Positions 27,989 to 34,974 of a stretch of 64,000 bases of DNA are shown in pieces (the first letter of the stretch is position 1; every line of letters starts with the position of its first letter). The position numbers were made by a program, and so were the translations under genes. This DNA is from Nocardioides sp. NBC_00368. Its GTDB lineage: Bacteria; Actinomycetota; Actinomycetes; Propionibacteriales; Nocardioidaceae. The stretch covers positions 5,167,001 through 5,231,000 of the forward strand of contig NZ_CP107970.1 in the NCBI RefSeq assembly GCF_036090055.1, written 5' to 3'. The notes under the pieces are model-generated. The model saw only the letters and a program-made list of their open reading frames with translations, was not told where the DNA came from and did not search any database.

Positions 27989-28474
27989 ATGACTTTCACC
28001 GTCGGCGAGACCGTCGTATACCCGAACCATGGCGCGGCCGTCATCGAAGACATCGAGATGCGCACCATCAAGGGCGAGGAGCGGCAGTATCTGGTCCTCC
28101 GCATCATCGCTCAGCAGGACCTCGTGGTGCGTGTTCCGGCCAACAATCTCGAGCTCGTCGGAGTTCGAGACGTCGTAGACAAGGACGGGCTTGATCGAGT
28201 CTTCGAGGTGCTTCGTGCGGAGCACGTCGAAGAGCCGACCAACTGGTCGCGTCGTTACAAGGCAAACCTGGAGAAGCTGCACAGCGGCGATGTCATGAAG
28301 GTCGCCGAGGTCGTGCGTGACCTGTGGCGTCGTGAGCGTGACCGTGGCCTCTCCGCCGGGGAGAAGCGCATGCTCGCCAAGGCACGCCAGATCCTCGTCT
28401 CGGAGCTCGCGCTGTGCGAGCACACCAACGAAGACAAGGCTGAAGTCCTCCTCGACGAGGTGCTGGCCAGCTGA
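27989..28474 (+). CDS. carD: RNA polymerase-binding transcription factor CarD
   Basis: 161 residues: an N-terminal Tudor-like RNAP-interaction domain (FTVGETVVYPNHGAAVIEDI, 1-65) and a helical DNA-binding domain with the conserved WSRRYKANLEK region near 86. CarD stabilises the open promoter complex at rRNA and other promoters. GGAAGGGG lies upstream of the ATG. As is usual, it precedes the isoprenoid genes and cysS. A hairpin terminator follows. Confidence 0.96.
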   Translation: MTFTVGETVVYPNHGAAVIEDIEMRTIKGEERQYLVLRIIAQQDLVVRVPANNLELVGVRDVVDKDGLDRVFEVLRAEHVEEPTNWSRRYKANLEKLHSGDVMKVAEVVRDLWRRERDRGLSAGEKRMLAKARQILVSELALCEHTNEDKAEVLLDEVLAS

Positions 28475-28494
28475 AGCTGGTTTCGGTCTGCGTT

Positions 28495-28525
28495 ACAGGC
28501 TCCGGGTCATCCCGGGGCCTGTTTC
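28495..28525 (+). terminator. Rho-independent-like terminator after carD
   Basis: A 12-bp stem with one G-T pair, ACAGGCTCCGGG (28495-28506) and CCCGGGGCCTGT (28511-28522), has a TCAT loop and is followed by TTCGCGTT. It lies 20 bp after the carD stop. Confidence 0.75.
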
Positions 28526-28553
28526 GCGTTCTGGGGCGGATACGGTGACTGCC

Positions 28554-29162
28554 ATGGAGGACCCCTACGCCGACTACGACGAGCTCGACGAGACCGCCGA
28601 GCTGCCGCCGGCCCTCGGGATCGTCGCCGACGACGGCCGGGGCTCGCTGCCGTTCGCGCTGATCCACGGTGAGGCGCTCGTTGCCGCGGCGACGTGGTCC
28701 CTCGGGGAGTCCGGAGTGACCCCCGTCGACTTCACCACGTCGTGGGAAGGGATCGTGGAGGCCGAGGAGCCGCTGGTCCTGCACGACTCGCTGTGCCCGA
28801 TGACCCCGCCCGCCTTCATCGCCCACTGCGTCTCGACCGCGCTCGCGCGCGAGGCGGTCGTGGTCGGCGTACGCCCGGTCACGGACACGGTCAAGAAGCT
28901 CACCGCCGAGGACGGGGTGCCGGTGCTCGGCGAGACCGTCGACCGGTCCGCGCTCGTCTCGGTCGCGGCACCGATCGTGCTGCCTCCGGCCGTGGTCGCC
29001 TCGCTCGACGACTGGCCTTCCGGTGACTTCGCCGAGATCGCGGGTGCCCTGGCCCGCCGGTTCCCGGTCGTCTCGGTCGAGGCGCCGCCGGTCGGTCGCC
29101 GGGTGACGTCGCCCGATGACGTACGCCTGCTGGAGGCTCTCTCGCGCAGCCGGATCGGCTGA
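28554..29162 (+). CDS. IspD-family homologue lacking the CTP-binding N-terminus (possible IspD partner subunit)
   Basis: 202 residues that align by eye with IspD (MEP cytidylyltransferase) over its C-terminal two thirds: VLHDSLCPMTPP (HDxAR-type, but Arg is C81), RPVTDTVKKL (T112), GETVDRSAL (R131), VAAPIVLPP where IspD has QTPQ, and RRVTSPDDV where IspD has KVTxPxDL. The Gly-rich LAAGxGxR nucleotide motif is absent. It keeps only the two residues that E. coli IspD donates across the dimer (Thr140, Arg157). It sits at the usual ispD position after carD and converges on a complete ispD 23 bp away. ATG 28554 is used; GTG 28545 is possible. Confidence 0.7.
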   Translation: MEDPYADYDELDETAELPPALGIVADDGRGSLPFALIHGEALVAAATWSLGESGVTPVDFTTSWEGIVEAEEPLVLHDSLCPMTPPAFIAHCVSTALAREAVVVGVRPVTDTVKKLTAEDGVPVLGETVDRSALVSVAAPIVLPPAVVASLDDWPSGDFAEIAGALARRFPVVSVEAPPVGRRVTSPDDVRLLEALSRSRIG

Positions 29163-29192
29163 ACCGCTGCGCTTCGGCCTCCGCTTCAGCCG
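29156..29192. terminator. Inverted repeat shared by the convergent IspD-family genes
   Basis: CGGCTGAA (29156-29163) and TTCAGCCG (29185-29192) form an 8-bp stem spanning both stop codons. It may act as a short bidirectional terminator. Confidence 0.45.
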
Positions 29193-29878
29193 AGCAGCGC
29201 CGCGGCGGCCTGGAGGTCGTCGGCGAAGGTCACCTTGAGGTTCAGCGGCGAGCTGGGCACGGCGACGATGCGTACGTCGGAGGCGTAGCGCTCCAGCGTC
29301 GCGCCGGTGTCGGTGCCGTCGAACCCGTCGGCCGCGGCCTGGGCATAGGCGGCCAGGAGGTCGGCGGCCCGGAACGCCTGCGGTGTCTGTACGCCGACGA
29401 GAGCACCACCCACCGGCTGGAGATCACGCGAGGAGAGGTGGGTGAGCGGGGCGGCGGGGATGGCGCCGCCGTGCTCGCGGGCGACACCGATGACCGCGGC
29501 ATAGAGCTCGGGAGCGGCCAGCGGCCGGGCGGTGTCGTGGATCGCCACCACGTCGACCCGGCCCGCCTCGATGTCGGCGCGGAGCACGCCGAGCGCGGCC
29601 TGCTCGGAGGCGTGGCGGGTGGCGCCCCCGGTGACCATCGCGACCTCGCGCTCGCCCAGCAGGGGCTGCGCCACGGCCGCGACCGCCTCCTCGTCGCCGC
29701 TGCGTACGACCAGGACCAGGCGGTGCACGTCGGGCACCTCGAGGGCGGTCCGGAGCGAGAGACCGAGGGCTGAGGAGGCCGGATCGTCGGACCCGTCGAG
29801 GGGGAGCAGCACCTTGTTGGTGGCGGCTCCGACGCGGGTGCCGGATCCGGCGGCCAGGAGTACGAGAGCGGCGGGCAC
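29186..29878 (-). CDS. ispD: 2-C-methyl-D-erythritol 4-phosphate cytidylyltransferase IspD
   Basis: 230 residues. IspD couples CTP to MEP, the third step of non-mevalonate isoprenoid synthesis. The N-terminal CTP site LLAAGSGTRVG with R15 and K22 is intact, as are IHDTAR (D115, R118), QTPQAF (T165) and LNLKVTFADDL (K215). The dimer-arm segment is aberrant: where IspD has PVxDTxK and VDR it reads APLTHLSSRD and PVGGAL, so the equivalents of E. coli Thr140 and Arg157 are missing. These are retained by the convergent homologue at 28554-29162. GTG start at 29878. Unusually for this locus it is on the opposite strand from carD and ispF. Confidence 0.85.
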   Translation of the reverse strand: MPAALVLLAAGSGTRVGAATNKVLLPLDGSDDPASSALGLSLRTALEVPDVHRLVLVVRSGDEEAVAAVAQPLLGEREVAMVTGGATRHASEQAALGVLRADIEAGRVDVVAIHDTARPLAAPELYAAVIGVAREHGGAIPAAPLTHLSSRDLQPVGGALVGVQTPQAFRAADLLAAYAQAAADGFDGTDTGATLERYASDVRIVAVPSSPLNLKVTFADDLQAAAALLG

Positions 29879-30015
29879 CCCTGGAGGCTATCCGTTCGGG
29901 CGAGGGGACGGCCGAGGGGCTGGGCGCTGGTGTTTACGCACCCGTAACAGAGCGAAACAGGAGGTGTCCCTCACGCGTCCTACGGTTCAAATCCACCGAA
30001 GGGAGGACCCGACGA

Positions 30016-30051
30016 ATGTCGACGAAGCGGCTCGGGCCGGCGACGTCATGA
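30016..30051 (+). CDS. Short leader ORF overlapping nirD (11 residues)
   Basis: ATG 30016 follows an excellent GGGAGG (30001-30006, 9 bases). It encodes MSTKRLGPATS and stops with a TGA that overlaps the nirD ATG (ATGA at 30048-30051). NirD itself has only a poor ribosome site, so the leader could couple its translation. It may also be a chance frame; no homologue is known to me. Confidence 0.35.
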   Translation: MSTKRLGPATS

Positions 30052-30410
30052 GTGCTCACGCGCAGCGGGACGACCACGCAGAGTGGCAGCCCGTCTGTCC
30101 CGTCGATGCGCTCGAGGTGAAGCGCGGCGCCACGGCACTGGTCCACGGGCAGGCCATCGCCATCTTCCGGATGCCCGACGACGTCGTCTATGCGCTGGGC
30201 AACCACGATCCGTTCGCGAAGGCGTCGGTGATCGCCAAGGGCATCGTCGGGGTCCGCGACGGGGTGCCGTTCGTGGCTTCGCCCGCTCACCGGCACGGGT
30301 TCGACCTGCGTACCGGGCAGTGTCTGGAGGACCCGCACGTGTCCATCCCGGCCTACGAGGTCCGGGTCGTCGACGGACTCATCCACGTCGGGCACCGGAA
30401 GATCACCTGA
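30048..30410 (+). CDS. nirD: NirD-like small subunit of assimilatory nitrite reductase
   Basis: 120 residues with a Rieske-like fold of the NirD type: EWQPVCPVDALEV, YALGNHDPF and SPAHRHGFDLRTGQCL. The Cys/His ligands of a Rieske [2Fe-2S] centre are replaced (N and S where Cys is expected), as is normal for NirD. No nirB large-subunit gene is nearby, which is unusual, because NirD acts with NirB; either nirB lies elsewhere or this protein has another partner. It is placed between ispD and ispF, 23 bp before the latter. Confidence 0.75.
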   Translation: MSAHAQRDDHAEWQPVCPVDALEVKRGATALVHGQAIAIFRMPDDVVYALGNHDPFAKASVIAKGIVGVRDGVPFVASPAHRHGFDLRTGQCLEDPHVSIPAYEVRVVDGLIHVGHRKIT

Positions 30411-30433
30411 GCCGCATCTGGGAGACTGCGGGC

Positions 30434-30913
30434 GTGCAGCTTCCTCTGGTCGGCATCGGGACCGACGTACACAGCCTTGCCGACGGTGTCCCGATGCACG
30501 TGGCGGGCCTCGCCTTCCCCGATGAGGTGCAGGGTCTGGCCGGGCATTCCGACGGGGACGTCGCCGCCCACGCCTGCTGCGACGCGCTCTTCTCCGCCGC
30601 CGGGCTCGGCGACCTGGGATCGAACTTCGGCACCTCCGAGCCCGAGTGGGCCGGGGCGGCCGGCGTCGTGCTGCTGGCGGAGGCCGCGCGCCGGGTCCGC
30701 GAGGCCGGCTTCGAGATCGGCAACGTCGCGGTCCAGGTGATCGGCAACCGGCCCAAGATCGGTCCGCGGCGGGACGAGGCCAACCGGGCGCTCTCCGCGG
30801 CGGCCGGCGCGCCGGTCACGGTGACGGCGACGACCTCCGACGGCCTCGGGCTCACCGGCCGAGGCGAAGGTGTCGCCGCGATCGCTACCGCGATCATCGC
30901 GCCACGTCGGTAG
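30434..30913 (+). CDS. ispF: 2-C-methyl-D-erythritol 2,4-cyclodiphosphate synthase IspF
   Basis: This 159-residue trimeric Zn enzyme cyclises CDP-ME-2-phosphate to MEcPP with loss of CMP. Signatures: GIGTDVHSL (metal Asp/His), GHSDGDVAAHACCDAL, LGSNFGTSEPEW and the C-terminal ATTSDGLGLTGRGEG. The GTG at 30434 has GGAG 9 bases upstream. It lies downstream of nirD and upstream of cysS. Together with ispD it marks the MEP pathway locus. Confidence 0.95.
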   Translation: MQLPLVGIGTDVHSLADGVPMHVAGLAFPDEVQGLAGHSDGDVAAHACCDALFSAAGLGDLGSNFGTSEPEWAGAAGVVLLAEAARRVREAGFEIGNVAVQVIGNRPKIGPRRDEANRALSAAAGAPVTVTATTSDGLGLTGRGEGVAAIATAIIAPRR

Positions 30914-31029
30914 CGCAAGCGCGAGGTTACCGACATGGCCCGATGAAAGCGCCATCGCTCGCTCGCTGGCGCTCGCTCGTCGTGCGTCGCGAATCCTGAA
31001 CTCACCGGCTACGTCCCTAGACTTGGGGC

Positions 31030-32439
31030 ATGGCACTCAGGCTCTACGACTCGGCGACCCGTGAAGTACGTGACTTCACCCCCTTGCACCCCGGCAAGGC
31101 GTCGCTCTATGTCTGTGGCCTGACCGTGCAGAGCGAGCCGCATGTCGGGCACGTCCGCAGCGGGGTGAACTTCGACGTGCTGCAGCGGTGGTTGCGGGCG
31201 TCGGGCTATGAGACCACGTTCATCCGCAACGTGACCGACATCGACGACAAGATCCTGGCGAAGTCCGCCGACCAGGGGCGACCCTGGTACAACCTCGCCT
31301 ACGACATGCACCGCGAGCTCGACGCGGCCTACGCCTCGCTCAACGTCGCCCCGCCGACCTACGAGCCGCTGGCCACCGGCCACATCCCCGAGATCATCGC
31401 GCTGATCGAGGAGCTGATCGCGAAAGGTCACGCCTACGCCGCCGAGGACGGCTCGGCCGACGTCTACTTCGACGTGCGCTCCTGGCCCTCCTACGGCGAG
31501 CTGTCGGGGCAGAAGGTCGACGACATGGAGGCCGCCGCCGACGCCGACCCGCGGGGCAAGCGCGACCCTCGTGACTTCGCGCTGTGGAAGGGCCGGAAGG
31601 TCTCCGAGCCGGAGACCGCCTCGTGGCCCTCGCCCTGGGGGCTGGGGCGTCCCGGGTGGCACATCGAGTGCTCGGCGATGGCCGGGAAGTACCTCGGTCC
31701 CGCCTTCGACTTCCACGGCGGAGGCCTCGACCTGCGCTTCCCGCACCACGAGAACGAGCAGGCGCAGTCCCGCGCCGCCGGCCGGCCGTTCGCGAGCTAC
31801 TGGCTCCACAACGCCTGGATCACCACCTCCGGCGAGAAGATGTCGAAGTCGCTGGGCAACTCGCTGGTCATCCCCGAGGTCTTGAAGAAGGTACGCGGCA
31901 TCGAGCTGCGCTACTACCTGGTCGCGGCCCACTACCGGTCACACGTCGAGTTCTCCTTCTCCGCCCTGGACGAGGCGGCGTTGGCGTTCCAGCGGATCGA
32001 GGGCTTCCTGGACCGGGCGGCGTCCGTGGTCGGTGAGATCTCGGCCGACGGTGTCCCGTGCGCCGACTTCGTCAGCGCGATGGACGACGACCTCGGCACC
32101 CCCGCCGCCGTGGCCGCCCTGCACGACGTCGTCCGTGAGGGCAACAAGCTGCTCGCCGACGGCGACAGCCCGGCGCTGCGCGGGGTCGCCGCGAGCGTGC
32201 GCGCGATGCTGGACATCCTCGGTCTGGACCCGGCCGACCCCTCATGGGGTCCGGAGAGCGGTGCGGACGAGAAGCTGACCGGTGCGCTGGACGTACTCGT
32301 CCGCGGGGTCCTGGACGAGCGCGCGGAGGCGCGTGCCGCCAAGGACTGGGCCCGCGCAGATGCCATGCGAGACCGGCTCAAGGATGCCGGGATCGAGATC
32401 GAGGACACCCCTGAGGGTCCGAAATGGAGCGTTAACTGA
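31030..32439 (+). CDS. cysS: Cysteinyl-tRNA synthetase
   Basis: A 469-residue class I synthetase that charges tRNA-Cys. Signatures: LYVCGLTVQSEPHVGHVRS (HIGH-type motif plus the first zinc Cys), HIECSAMA and HHENEQAQS (zinc ligands), and GEKMSKSLGN (KMSKS). Length is standard. The stop overlaps the rlmB start by one base. An MshC-type homologue would have a different C-terminus, and this protein retains the anticodon-binding domain, so it is the tRNA enzyme. Confidence 0.96.
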   Translation: MALRLYDSATREVRDFTPLHPGKASLYVCGLTVQSEPHVGHVRSGVNFDVLQRWLRASGYETTFIRNVTDIDDKILAKSADQGRPWYNLAYDMHRELDAAYASLNVAPPTYEPLATGHIPEIIALIEELIAKGHAYAAEDGSADVYFDVRSWPSYGELSGQKVDDMEAAADADPRGKRDPRDFALWKGRKVSEPETASWPSPWGLGRPGWHIECSAMAGKYLGPAFDFHGGGLDLRFPHHENEQAQSRAAGRPFASYWLHNAWITTSGEKMSKSLGNSLVIPEVLKKVRGIELRYYLVAAHYRSHVEFSFSALDEAALAFQRIEGFLDRAASVVGEISADGVPCADFVSAMDDDLGTPAAVAALHDVVREGNKLLADGDSPALRGVAASVRAMLDILGLDPADPSWGPESGADEKLTGALDVLVRGVLDERAEARAAKDWARADAMRDRLKDAGIEIEDTPEGPKWSVN

Positions 32440-33395
32440 TGGCAGGCAACTCCCAGCGTCGCGGAGCGATCGCGAAGGGACGCAAGAAGGGTGCCCAGGT
32501 CGGGTCCGGCGGCAACCGCCGTCGTGGGCTCGAGGGCAAGGGACCGACGCCGAAGGCGAAGGACCGGCCCTACCACAAGGCCCACAAGGCGGCCCAGGCC
32601 GCCGAGCAGCGGGCCAACAAGGGTCCGCGCAAGCGGGCCGCGGGCGACGCCGAGTGGATCATCGGCCGCAACTCCGTGGTCGAGGCGCTGCGCGAGGACG
32701 TACCGGTCAACGGGATCTACGTCGCCGAGGGTGCCGAGCGCGACGGTCGGCTGCGAGAGGCGTTCCAGCTCGCCTCCGAGAAGGGCATCTCGCTGCTCGA
32801 GGTGACCAAGATCGAGCTCGACCGGCTCACCGGCTTCAACGGCCACCAGGGCCTGGCGGCGCGCATCCCCGCCTATGAGTACGCCCACGCCGACGACCTG
32901 ATCGACCACGCCGCCGAGACCGGCGAGAAGCCGCTGATCGTGGCCCTCGACCAGGTCACCGACCCGCGCAACCTGGGCGCCATCGTGCGTTCGGCCGCGG
33001 CCTTCGGTGCCCACGGCGTCGTGATCCCGGAGCGCCGTGCCGCCGGGATGACCGCCGCGGCGTGGAAGACGAGCGCCGGTGCGGCGTCCCGGATCCCGGT
33101 CGCTCAGACGGTCAACCTGACCCGGCAGCTCAAGGCCTACCAGGACGCCGGCTGCATGGTCGTCGGCCTCGACATGGAGGGCGACATCACGCTGCCCGAG
33201 CTGGGCGCCCCCGACGGTCTCGCCGACGGTCCGCTGGTGATCGTCGTCGGTGCCGAGGGCGGCGGCCTGTCGCGCCTGGTCCAGGAGACCTGCGACCAGA
33301 TAGTGTCGATCCCGATGGCCAACTCGGTGGAGTCCCTCAATGCCGGCGTCGCTGCGTCGGTCGTGCTCTACGCCGTCGCGGAGGCGCGCCGCTGA
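32439..33395 (+). CDS. rlmB: 23S rRNA (guanosine-2'-O-)-methyltransferase RlmB-type (SpoU/TrmH family)
   Basis: 318 residues. A basic Lys/Arg/Gly-rich N-terminal extension (1-70) is followed by an RNA-binding substrate domain (WIIGRNSVVEALRE) and the SpoU knotted methyltransferase with its motifs DPRNLGAIVRSAAAFG, VIVVGAEGGGLSRL and IPMANSVESLNAGVAASV. It methylates 23S rRNA 2'-O positions with SAM. It overlaps the cysS stop (TGATG), as is common in actinobacteria. Confidence 0.93.
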   Translation: MAGNSQRRGAIAKGRKKGAQVGSGGNRRRGLEGKGPTPKAKDRPYHKAHKAAQAAEQRANKGPRKRAAGDAEWIIGRNSVVEALREDVPVNGIYVAEGAERDGRLREAFQLASEKGISLLEVTKIELDRLTGFNGHQGLAARIPAYEYAHADDLIDHAAETGEKPLIVALDQVTDPRNLGAIVRSAAAFGAHGVVIPERRAAGMTAAAWKTSAGAASRIPVAQTVNLTRQLKAYQDAGCMVVGLDMEGDITLPELGAPDGLADGPLVIVVGAEGGGLSRLVQETCDQIVSIPMANSVESLNAGVAASVVLYAVAEARR

Positions 33396-33445
33396 TCTCC
33401 CGCCGCAGCCTGCTTCGTGGCCTCGCCGTCTGGGCGGGGCTAGGA

Positions 33446-34972
33446 GTGCTGTGGCTCGTGCTCGCCGTGGCGGTGAGCGCGTGGCTCTTCCTGTCCAGCG
33501 AACGCCAGGTGGTCCTGGCCGGCCACGACTCGGTCCTGCGCCCGACCCTGTCGGGGAAGGCGATCATCCACACCGGACCGGTGCTTCCCGACGTACGTCT
33601 GGACGTGGCCGGTCCGATCGGCGTCGACGTGACCCTCGGGAAGACCGAGCTGAGGTCGATGGACGAGCTCTTCGAGCGCTACGCGGTGCTCGGGTCGGCG
33701 CCGGACGGTCAGCGTGCCGTCGTGGTGGAGCAGGTCGAGTCGATGCTCATCGCCGCCGTGATCCGCGGTGCAGCGTTCTCGCTGGCGATCGTGGCCGGGG
33801 GCGTCCTGCTGTGGTGGCTGCCCGGGGCCGAACGCCGTGCCGAGCTGCGGCGACGTACGACGGAAGCGGTCCGCACACGGCGCGGCCTCACCACCGCAGG
33901 CGTCGGCGTGGTGACCGCGGGCGTGCTCGCGGCCGCGGTCTGGCAGCCGTGGGGGGTCTACGCGGCGCCGGCGGCGGACACCGCGGCCGAGCCGGTCGCC
34001 GGTGACTGGACCCCGCTGGCCGCCTTCCTCGGCCAGGGGATCCCCGTGCCCGACGAGCTGGCCGGGGTGGAGGTGCGCGGCGACGCCTACGCGAACCAGA
34101 CCCGGAGGCTGGTGGCCAGTGCCGTGGACACCTACAACTCCAGCCGCACCTTCTACGAGAAGGTGGTGGAGAAGGTGCCGGACCTGGCCCTGCGGGAGCC
34201 GGCCGAGGACGAGACCGTGGTGGCTCTCGTCTCCGACCGCCACGACAACGTCGGCATGGACTCGGTGGTGCGCGCGATCGCCGACGAGGGCGGCGCGACC
34301 GGCATCCTGGACGGGGGCGACGACACCTCGACCGGGTCCGACTGGGAGACCTTCTCCCTCGACTCCCTCACCGACGCGAGCGACGGTCTGGACAAGTGGG
34401 CGGTCACCGGCAACCACGACCACGGTCCGACGGTCGGCACCTACCTGGCCGACAAGGGCTGGACCGTCCTCGACGGCGAGGTCGTCGACGGCCCCGGAGG
34501 CTCGACGCTCCTCGGGGTCCCCGACCCGCGCACCAGCGGCCTCGGCAACTGGATCGACGAGAAGGGCGTCACCCTCGAGGAGGCCGGCGAGAAGCTGGCC
34601 GACATCGCCTGCGACTCCATGGACGACGGGAAGCCGGTCGCGACGCTCCTCGTCCACGACCCGTCGCTGGCCCGCGAGACCCTGCGCCGCGGCTGCGCCA
34701 CCCTCGTCGTCGGCGGCCACCGTCACGTCCATCAGGGTCCGACCGAGGTGACCGGCGAGAACGGTCAGGTCGGCTGGACCTACACCAACGGCACCACGGG
34801 TGGTGCTGCGTACGCCTTCGCGATGGGGAAGATCCGCCGCACCGCGGAGGTCTCCCTGATCACCTACGCCGACGGGCAGCCCGTCGGTCTCCAGTCGGTC
34901 GAGCTGGAGACCAACGGCGTGCTCACCGCCCACGAGTACGTCCCGCTGGGCACTCCCGTCGGGAGCGAGTAG
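33446..34972 (+). CDS. Membrane-anchored metallophosphoesterase
   Basis: About 508 residues: an N-terminal membrane anchor (LWLVLAVAVSAWLFL), an extracytoplasmic segment, a second helix (near 110-130), a third around the GVGVVTAGVLAAAV stretch, then a calcineurin-like phosphoesterase domain with all metal motifs: SDRHDN, DGGDDT, TGNHDHG, LLVHDPS and GGHRHVHQG. Substrate unknown. The first conventional start is GTG 33446 (GGCGGGG upstream). A CTG at 33392 overlapping the rlmB stop would add 18 residues (ISRRSLLRGLAVWAG) and give a better signal anchor, so the true start is uncertain. Confidence 0.8.
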   Translation: MLWLVLAVAVSAWLFLSSERQVVLAGHDSVLRPTLSGKAIIHTGPVLPDVRLDVAGPIGVDVTLGKTELRSMDELFERYAVLGSAPDGQRAVVVEQVESMLIAAVIRGAAFSLAIVAGGVLLWWLPGAERRAELRRRTTEAVRTRRGLTTAGVGVVTAGVLAAAVWQPWGVYAAPAADTAAEPVAGDWTPLAAFLGQGIPVPDELAGVEVRGDAYANQTRRLVASAVDTYNSSRTFYEKVVEKVPDLALREPAEDETVVALVSDRHDNVGMDSVVRAIADEGGATGILDGGDDTSTGSDWETFSLDSLTDASDGLDKWAVTGNHDHGPTVGTYLADKGWTVLDGEVVDGPGGSTLLGVPDPRTSGLGNWIDEKGVTLEEAGEKLADIACDSMDDGKPVATLLVHDPSLARETLRRGCATLVVGGHRHVHQGPTEVTGENGQVGWTYTNGTTGGAAYAFAMGKIRRTAEVSLITYADGQPVGLQSVELETNGVLTAHEYVPLGTPVGSE

Positions 34973-34974
34973 GG

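Noticed and set aside
30914..31029. GC-rich CGCTCGCT-type tracts between ispF and cysS as a possible regulatory element
   Set aside because: Similar short GCTCGCTCG runs also appear near 58230 and are common background in high-GC genomes; no dyad or gene start is associated apart from the cysS promoter region.
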